From: Pelargonium nanum
Taxonomy: Eukaryota > Streptophyta > Magnoliopsida > Geraniales > Geraniaceae
Length of the DNA: 25,474 nt
Reading direction: 5' to 3'
Assembly: GCA_036897485.1 (NCBI GenBank)
Contig: JAYMTF010001194.1
Span: 1 to 25,474, forward strand
Of this stretch, positions 21,012-25,474 are shown in pieces; position 1 is the stretch's first letter, and each line of letters starts with the position of its first letter. The position numbers and the translations under genes are program-made. Under the pieces are notes generated by a model. It made no database searches. It was given only the letters and a program-made list of their open reading frames with translations, and was not told where the DNA came from.

Positions 21012-23900
21012 TCATTTGGTCCACCAAAGGTAGAAATCCTTACGCCTGTTGATCTTCTTCTGCAGCTGGAGAATTCCATAGAGCAAGGCCTCGGCAGTGG
21101 GTGGGCAACCTGGAACATAGATGTCAACTGGGACAATCCTGTCACATCCACGCACAACAGCGTATGAGTAGTGGTAGTATCCACCGCCATTTGCACAGCT
21201 TCCCATGGAGATGACCCACCTTGGCTCGGGCATCTGGTCATAAACCCTGCAAAGAAAAAATGGTATGAAGTTAAATAAAAGTGCCCGCCCTTCTTCAATC
21301 ATGTTAAAGAATAGCACTGTGATAACATAAATGAAAAAGCTAAGTTTTGTGGAAGGTACAAATTGAAACTGGCCTGGATGCAAAAGGCAAATTCTAATCA
21401 TGTGCAAGGAAAAAAAAGAAGCATAAACAAATTGTTAATACAAAACCGGAAACAAGGGTCATTTTGGTTATTAAAGTTTGACAAAATAATTTAACAATTA
21501 CTAGTTGAGTACTAAAATTATAAAATTTAGGTTAAAAAAAACCTTTATTTGAGTACTAAAAGTCTAAAATGATTAAAATTTAAAATTAAATACTATTTGG
21601 ATGATTTTGTCAGACTTTAATGACCAAAGTGACTCTTGTCTCTAAACACTGCCAATAATATGAACTCTCCAGGTAATAGTATCAAACTTCATCTTGAAAC
21701 AGTGGTCAAGTTACCCAGTTTTCATTAACTTAAAAACCAACCTCTAGGTATGGAAGAGTTAATGTGAAAATCAAAATCAATGACCTATACTCTTTATAGC
21801 AGAAACTACAACACTCGAAATGACATTTCACCAACTTCCTGTCATTAAACTCGAGAATAGAAATTTCTCTGCACAAATTCTCCTCATGAGACAAATTGCC
21901 AAAATATTATCATTATGCATAAGCATTATATTCCGAGAAAGTTCATCTACCATATAGTAAAGGAAATCATAGGACAAAATAGTGATATTTAACTAATATA
22001 TAGTTTAAATGTCAATAATTGATATGATTTGACACCTTAAACATTATAAGAACATTCTTGACTTGATTCTGCTTCATCTGATATGGCAAGACTAGGCAAA
22101 TTCTCTTAAGGTCACAGAAAGTTTATCCTATTCGGACTATTATATGCATTTTTTTTCTTTTTTGAAAAAACAATGGCCCAATGAGCTGAGCTACACATTA
22201 GAAGGTAACACTCCCCCTTTCCCATAACCACTCCGCACCCCACTCAATGGAACTCGAACCCATATTAATATTATAAGCAAATTGTTGATGCAGATAAATT
22301 GTAATACCATTGCTACTTCTACTCCAAGCTATCAGCTTTTGATTTGAATTTATTTTATTTTTTAAAACAAAATCTCAAAGTCAAATTTTCTCACATTTGG
22401 TATGTGAAACTTATTTCTATCTAATTAACAAATGAAAGAAACCTTCAAACTCCAAAAGTTCACACCGATCAGTAATCCCCTAGACTGGTTACTAAAGCCC
22501 TCCTCAAATTAGCTAGGGAAAAATATGTATTATTTCAAGGGAGAAAAGAAAAGCCTAAACCTAAAGTTACCTAGAAATTATCCTCATTTAAAGTTCTCGT
22601 AAGCAAATAAAATCCGAAAGAGACCTGAATTTAGGACTCATTTGCTTCTAACAACTTAAACTATGATTAACTTGAACATTCAGAAGCTTACATAAATTCA
22701 GTTTTCACTTCTTCCAAAAATACTGATTCAGTTTCTACTCTCAGTACTATTAGATTGATAACTAAAGCCTTAACTGGATTATTAGTCATAGGAGTTATAT
22801 CAGTATGAATAAAAGAAGAAAGAGAGCCAGAAGTTTCTTAATTCTGAGATACTATAGTTGATAATCTAAAAAAAAAAAAAATAGATAGGACTTCTCCAAA
22901 AACTAATTTTATTTCAAAGAAAATGTATAAGCTTAAAGCTTTCCTCAAAGAAAATATTTATGTGCATAATACATGACCCACCTTTTTTCTGTTTTCTTTT
23001 AGGGTTATAACCCTCATAATTGTTACATTAGTCAATAAGAAAAAAAAAATGGAAATAAGAACAATGGTTTCCACTCTCAATATAGAGATATTTTCCTTAA
23101 AAAACAATATGCAACATTCCTCAAGCTCTCCCAAATCTGCTCTCATGAATTCTGAGATACAACAGAAGTAATCCCAGTCCAAGTCCAGTTGATATGAAAA
23201 CAAAGGCTCACATGTATGTCAAAAAATATCACTAGCACTCATATCTTTGTTTAATCCCACAAACCAACCAAGCAAACTAACATGTTTAAAGGGAAGCTTC
23301 AAAATCAAAATCTTCATATTTGTGGTAATGAAAATCTATCAATTTCATACACCCGCACGTTTCTAAGCAACCAATCCCTAACCTAATCTAACCAAACACC
23401 ATAAGAAACCCCCAAAATAAAACCTAAATCAAACGAGCATACGAAAAATGAGCTCCAAATACGAACATGTTTAAAAGAAAAGCAGAAATGAGCTGATTCC
23501 TGATGAAGAGGAAGAGTACATACTTGCGAAGAGCAGGGGCCATCTTGTTGGTGAGGGTTCCGGCAACAATCATACAATCAGACTGCCTGGGACTGGGCCT
23601 GAAGATGACACCGAATCGATCGAGATCGTAGCGGGCGGCGCCGGTGTGCATCATCTCGACGGCGCAGCAGGCGAGGCCAAAGGTCATGGGCCAGATGGAG
23701 CCACGGCGGGCCCAGTTGAGGAGATCATCAACCTTAGAGATGACAAACTCGCCGGCCTTGGAAAGCCCGGCGGGGGAGGCGGCGGAAGGAGGCGGAGCAG
23801 GGGAGTAAGGGGTAGGAGAGGAGGAGTAGGAGGAGGAGAGAGATCTGTGGGCGGAGATGAGGTAGGGAAGGCGCGAGGCGGTTCTCGTCACCACAGCCAT
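21012..23900 (-). CDS. Complex I subunit PSST (NDUFS7/NuoB), mitochondrial
   Basis: Core subunit of mitochondrial NADH:ubiquinone oxidoreductase that holds the terminal 4Fe-4S cluster N2 and helps form the ubiquinone site. Exon 1 is 23524-23900 and exon 2 is 21012-21246, joined through a split Lys codon (AA/G) over a 2277-base GT-AG intron, 203 aa. Residues 1-45 are Ser/Ala/Pro-rich with Arg and no acid, a typical mitochondrial presequence ([14 protein letters not shown]). The mature part starts near [20 protein letters not shown]. Cluster ligands are Cys78-Cys79 ([10 protein letters not shown]), Cys143 (MGSCANGGG) and Cys173 (VPGCPPTAE), all present. [12 protein letters not shown] and [12 protein letters not shown] are family hallmarks, and the C-terminus is [14 protein letters not shown]. 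The gene is intact. MITE-like elements lie in its intron and upstream of its ATG. Confidence 0.97.
21449..21642. mobile_element. MITE (fold-back element) in PSST intron
   Basis: Left end 21449-21488 and right end 21604-21642 are inverted repeats of about 38 bases with roughly six mismatches (AACAAGGGTCATTTTGGTTA on the left; GACAAGAGTCACTTTGGTCA on the right when reversed). The interior is AT-rich with two copies of TTGAGTACTAAAA. Total length is about 194 bases with no coding capacity. Target-site duplication is not clear. Confidence 0.75.
21643..23523 (-). other. Rest of PSST intron
   Basis: AT-rich intronic sequence. Near 22251-22264 the minus strand reads ATGGGTTCGAGTTCC, like a pol III box B, with a T/A-rich tract at 22147-22172 on the 3' side, so a decayed tRNA-type SINE is possible. 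No box A was recognised. Nothing else stands out. Confidence 0.4.
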
Positions 23901-23993
23901 GGCTTTGATTTGGAGTCAAACACAAACCAACAAGTTCACTAATGTTCTTCAACTGTTTCTCTGTGAGAGGTTGAAATACAATTTTCCAAAGAG

Positions 23994-24312
23994 GAAAATG
24001 CTAAATGTTTGAAATTTTGTACAAAATTTTAAGTACAAAGTGACGTATCAGTTTACATGACACATATGTTTTCCATATTTTGTGATTTAAAATTAAGTTC
24101 AAACGAATAAAAATCCGACATATGTGATACCTCCACCCTCTCTCGTGAATTTCTGGCGCGGAGCGTCCGATTTATAAGACATATTGTACACGTAGCGTGT
24201 TGTAATTTGACCAACTCATCAATAGAGTAATTGATGTGTCACGTCTCTTTATTTGCCACATCATTTTATACAAGTTTTTTTGTATAAAATTTGAAACATA
24301 TAGTATTACTCC
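23994..24312. mobile_element. MITE-like inverted repeat in PSST promoter
   Basis: The left arm from about 23994 (ATGCTAAATGTTTGAAATTTT, then GTACAAA, GTGACGT-TCA, ACATGACACA) matches the reverse complement of the right arm ending about 24312 (ATACTATATGTTTCAAATTTT, then ATACAAA, GATGTGGCA, ACGTGACACA). The arms are about 60 bases and diverged; the unit is about 320 bases. Its inner end lies about 95 bases before the PSST ATG. The central part contains TTATAAAT on the minus strand (24171-24178), a possible TATA box. No target-site duplication was identified. Confidence 0.6.
24171..24178 (-). promoter_or_regulatory. Possible TATA box for PSST, inside the MITE-like element
   Basis: The minus strand reads CTTATAAATCGG about 270 bases before the PSST ATG. 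If used, it would give a leader of roughly 240 bases starting within the inverted-repeat element. It may equally be a chance AT-rich match. Confidence 0.25.
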
Positions 24313-24494
24313 CGTCTTGGAGATAACCGTAATTGTTTTAATTAAATTGAGTGGTTTTTGTAATCCTATGCAAATTATCCCAAGATTATCAAAGATTCTT
24401 TGCATGTGCCGTGTGATAACTCGTACTGTAGAATATTTACTTACCAACGAAGTACTATTTTATTTTAGAACAATCAAGTTTAATACATTTATCA

Positions 24495-24680
24495 CTTACC
24501 AAGACATGTTGGATCAAGTGGTTAATACCACTTTGGATCCTCTATGAGCTCTCAAGTTCGAGCTTCCTTATCGACGGTATGGGGTGGGATTTGTTGGATG
24601 AGATTTAAGGTGACGCTCCCAAAAGGAGTGAGAAACATTGTTATTTCGAGTATAATGTCCCGTTGTTGATAAAAAAAAAA
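24495..24680 (+). mobile_element. tRNA-derived SINE with target-site duplication
   Basis: The element is about 185 bases. Near its 5' end is a box A-like GGATCAAGTGGTTAATACCA (24511-24530), and about 26 bases on a box B-like AGTTCGAGCTTCC (24555-24567). It ends in TTGATAAAAAAAAAA (24666-24680). The 10-base sequence ACATTTATCA occurs immediately before (24485-24494) and at the end of the A-tail (24680-24689), a target-site duplication with partial similarity beyond it. Together these are the full signature of a plant SINE. The duplication is nearly intact, so insertion is fairly recent. Confidence 0.8.
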
Positions 24681-24689
24681 CATTTATCA

Positions 24690-24998
24690 ATTTCTGTAGA
24701 AGGCAGGAATCTGATTTAAATGCAGAGAATTGGTGGGTGGTGTGATGTAGTTTCTTGTATTGGAATTGAATGGCAAGACCATAGCGTTGCCATTAGAGTC
24801 ACCATATATTTCTTGGATGAATGAGCATCCACGTACATCCACCACCCAGCCATGTATAATGTATTGCATTGCTGCTGACTCATTATGAGTCAAATCAGCG
24901 TCTTAAATTTTTTTTAGTTCAATCAAATTGTTTCGAAAAATATATGAGCTCTGATAACGCTTGATGCACAATTATGTCAACACATAAATAGACCGAAC
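24690..24998. other. Non-genic DNA between the SINE and the GAA tract
   Basis: No gene, RNA or repeat was recognised. A minus-strand ORF of 68 codons (24687-24893) has no known motif. Confidence 0.4.
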
Positions 24999-25067
24999 GA
25001 AGAAGAAGAAGAAGAAGAAGAAGAAGAAGAAGAAGAAGAAGAAGAAGAAGAAGAAGAAGAAGAAGAA
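24999..25067. repeat. Perfect (GAA)23 microsatellite
   Basis: Twenty-three uninterrupted GAA triplets, 69 bases, with no variant unit. It lies in non-genic DNA about 1.1 kb upstream of the PSST ATG. Confidence 0.97.
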
Positions 25068-25474
25068 ATCTAATTTGTTCCAATCATGCGGTGCTTTTGG
25101 ATATAATATTACCAAAATTAAATTGGAGTGGATTTTGTGAACATTAAATTGAAGGTGCGATAAATGTATTCTATTAGTAAATGTAATTTCTTATATTATT
25201 TTCATATTTTGCTATTTATTATCATCTTTGTTTTATTTTTATTTTTAAGTAACTCAAAAAGTTTATATTAAATCAAACAGTGACAAATACAAACTCTAAT
25301 GAAAGAGAAGGACATGAAACTCCGACCCCATCACGAATCAAAAACATACTAACAGATAATCTAGCTAATAAGTAAATAGTCAAACATGCAAATCGAACAT
25401 AATTAAAATTAGTTAAATGAGACATGATGTCATAATGAACCAAACCAAAGGCACTTGAAAATCCCTCCCCTCGG
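25068..25474. other. AT-rich terminal stretch, no feature seen
   Basis: Strongly AT-rich with no ORF of note, repeat or RNA gene on either strand. Confidence 0.5.

Noticed and set aside
22190..22270. Second SINE on the minus strand in the PSST intron
   Set aside because: A box B-like motif is present but I could not identify box A or a target duplication, so it is only mentioned in the intron entry.
23646..23942. 98-aa plus-strand ORF rich in Gly and Arg
   Set aside because: It is antisense to the GC-rich PSST exon 1 and has no independent support.
1..25474. CRISPR array, prokaryotic operon, organellar insertion or tRNA/rRNA gene
   Set aside because: No regularly spaced repeat array, no clustered intronless genes, no plastid or mitochondrial gene order, and no full cloverleaf were seen.

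Overview
This is nuclear DNA of a flowering plant, most likely a eudicot. It is AT-rich, its genes are split by GT-AG introns, and it holds plastid and mitochondrial proteins encoded in the nucleus, Ty1/copia debris, small inverted-repeat elements and a tRNA-type SINE. I cannot name the species from sequence alone. No bacterial, viral or CRISPR feature is visible.

Layout. 1-1290: a terminal-inverted-repeat element carrying a small two-exon gene of unknown function (123 aa), resembling a gene-capturing Mutator-like (Pack-MULE) element. 1736-5168 (+): ferrochelatase of the plant FC1 type, 9 exons, 483 aa, the last step of heme synthesis. 5169-6467: tail-to-tail spacer with nested tandem repeats. 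6468-9349 (-): mitochondrial ATP synthase subunit g, 2 exons, 122 aa, with a 2.5-kb intron holding a decayed duplication, and a probable leader intron upstream. 10043-12400: non-genic, with an eroded antisense copia pol fragment and a 102-bp-period direct repeat. 12701-18106 (-): FUBP-like nuclear RNA-binding protein with two KH domains and a long Gly/Tyr/Gln/Ser/Pro-rich tail, 6 coding exons, 684 aa, with a 20-base homopolymer in exon 1 and a probable 3'UTR intron starting just after the stop. 18240-20590: non-genic, including a possible hAT-type end. 21012-23900 (-): mitochondrial complex I subunit PSST (NDUFS7), 2 exons, 203 aa, with one MITE in its intron and another in its proximal promoter. 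24495-24680: a SINE with visible target-site duplication. 24999-25067: a perfect (GAA)23 tract.

The four recognised genes are ordinary housekeeping genes and do not form an operon or cluster. Ferrochelatase makes heme, and PSST and ATP synthase g are respiratory-chain parts, but their proximity is probably chance. The unusual content lies in the mobile and repetitive DNA around and inside them: the gene-bearing TIR element, the element in the PSST promoter, the SINE, the GAA tract and the coding homopolymer. I did not find a clear new biological system. The best candidate for something undescribed is the 123-aa spliced gene inside the TIR element. Exon borders were placed by eye from splice consensus, reading-frame continuity and recalled family conservation.
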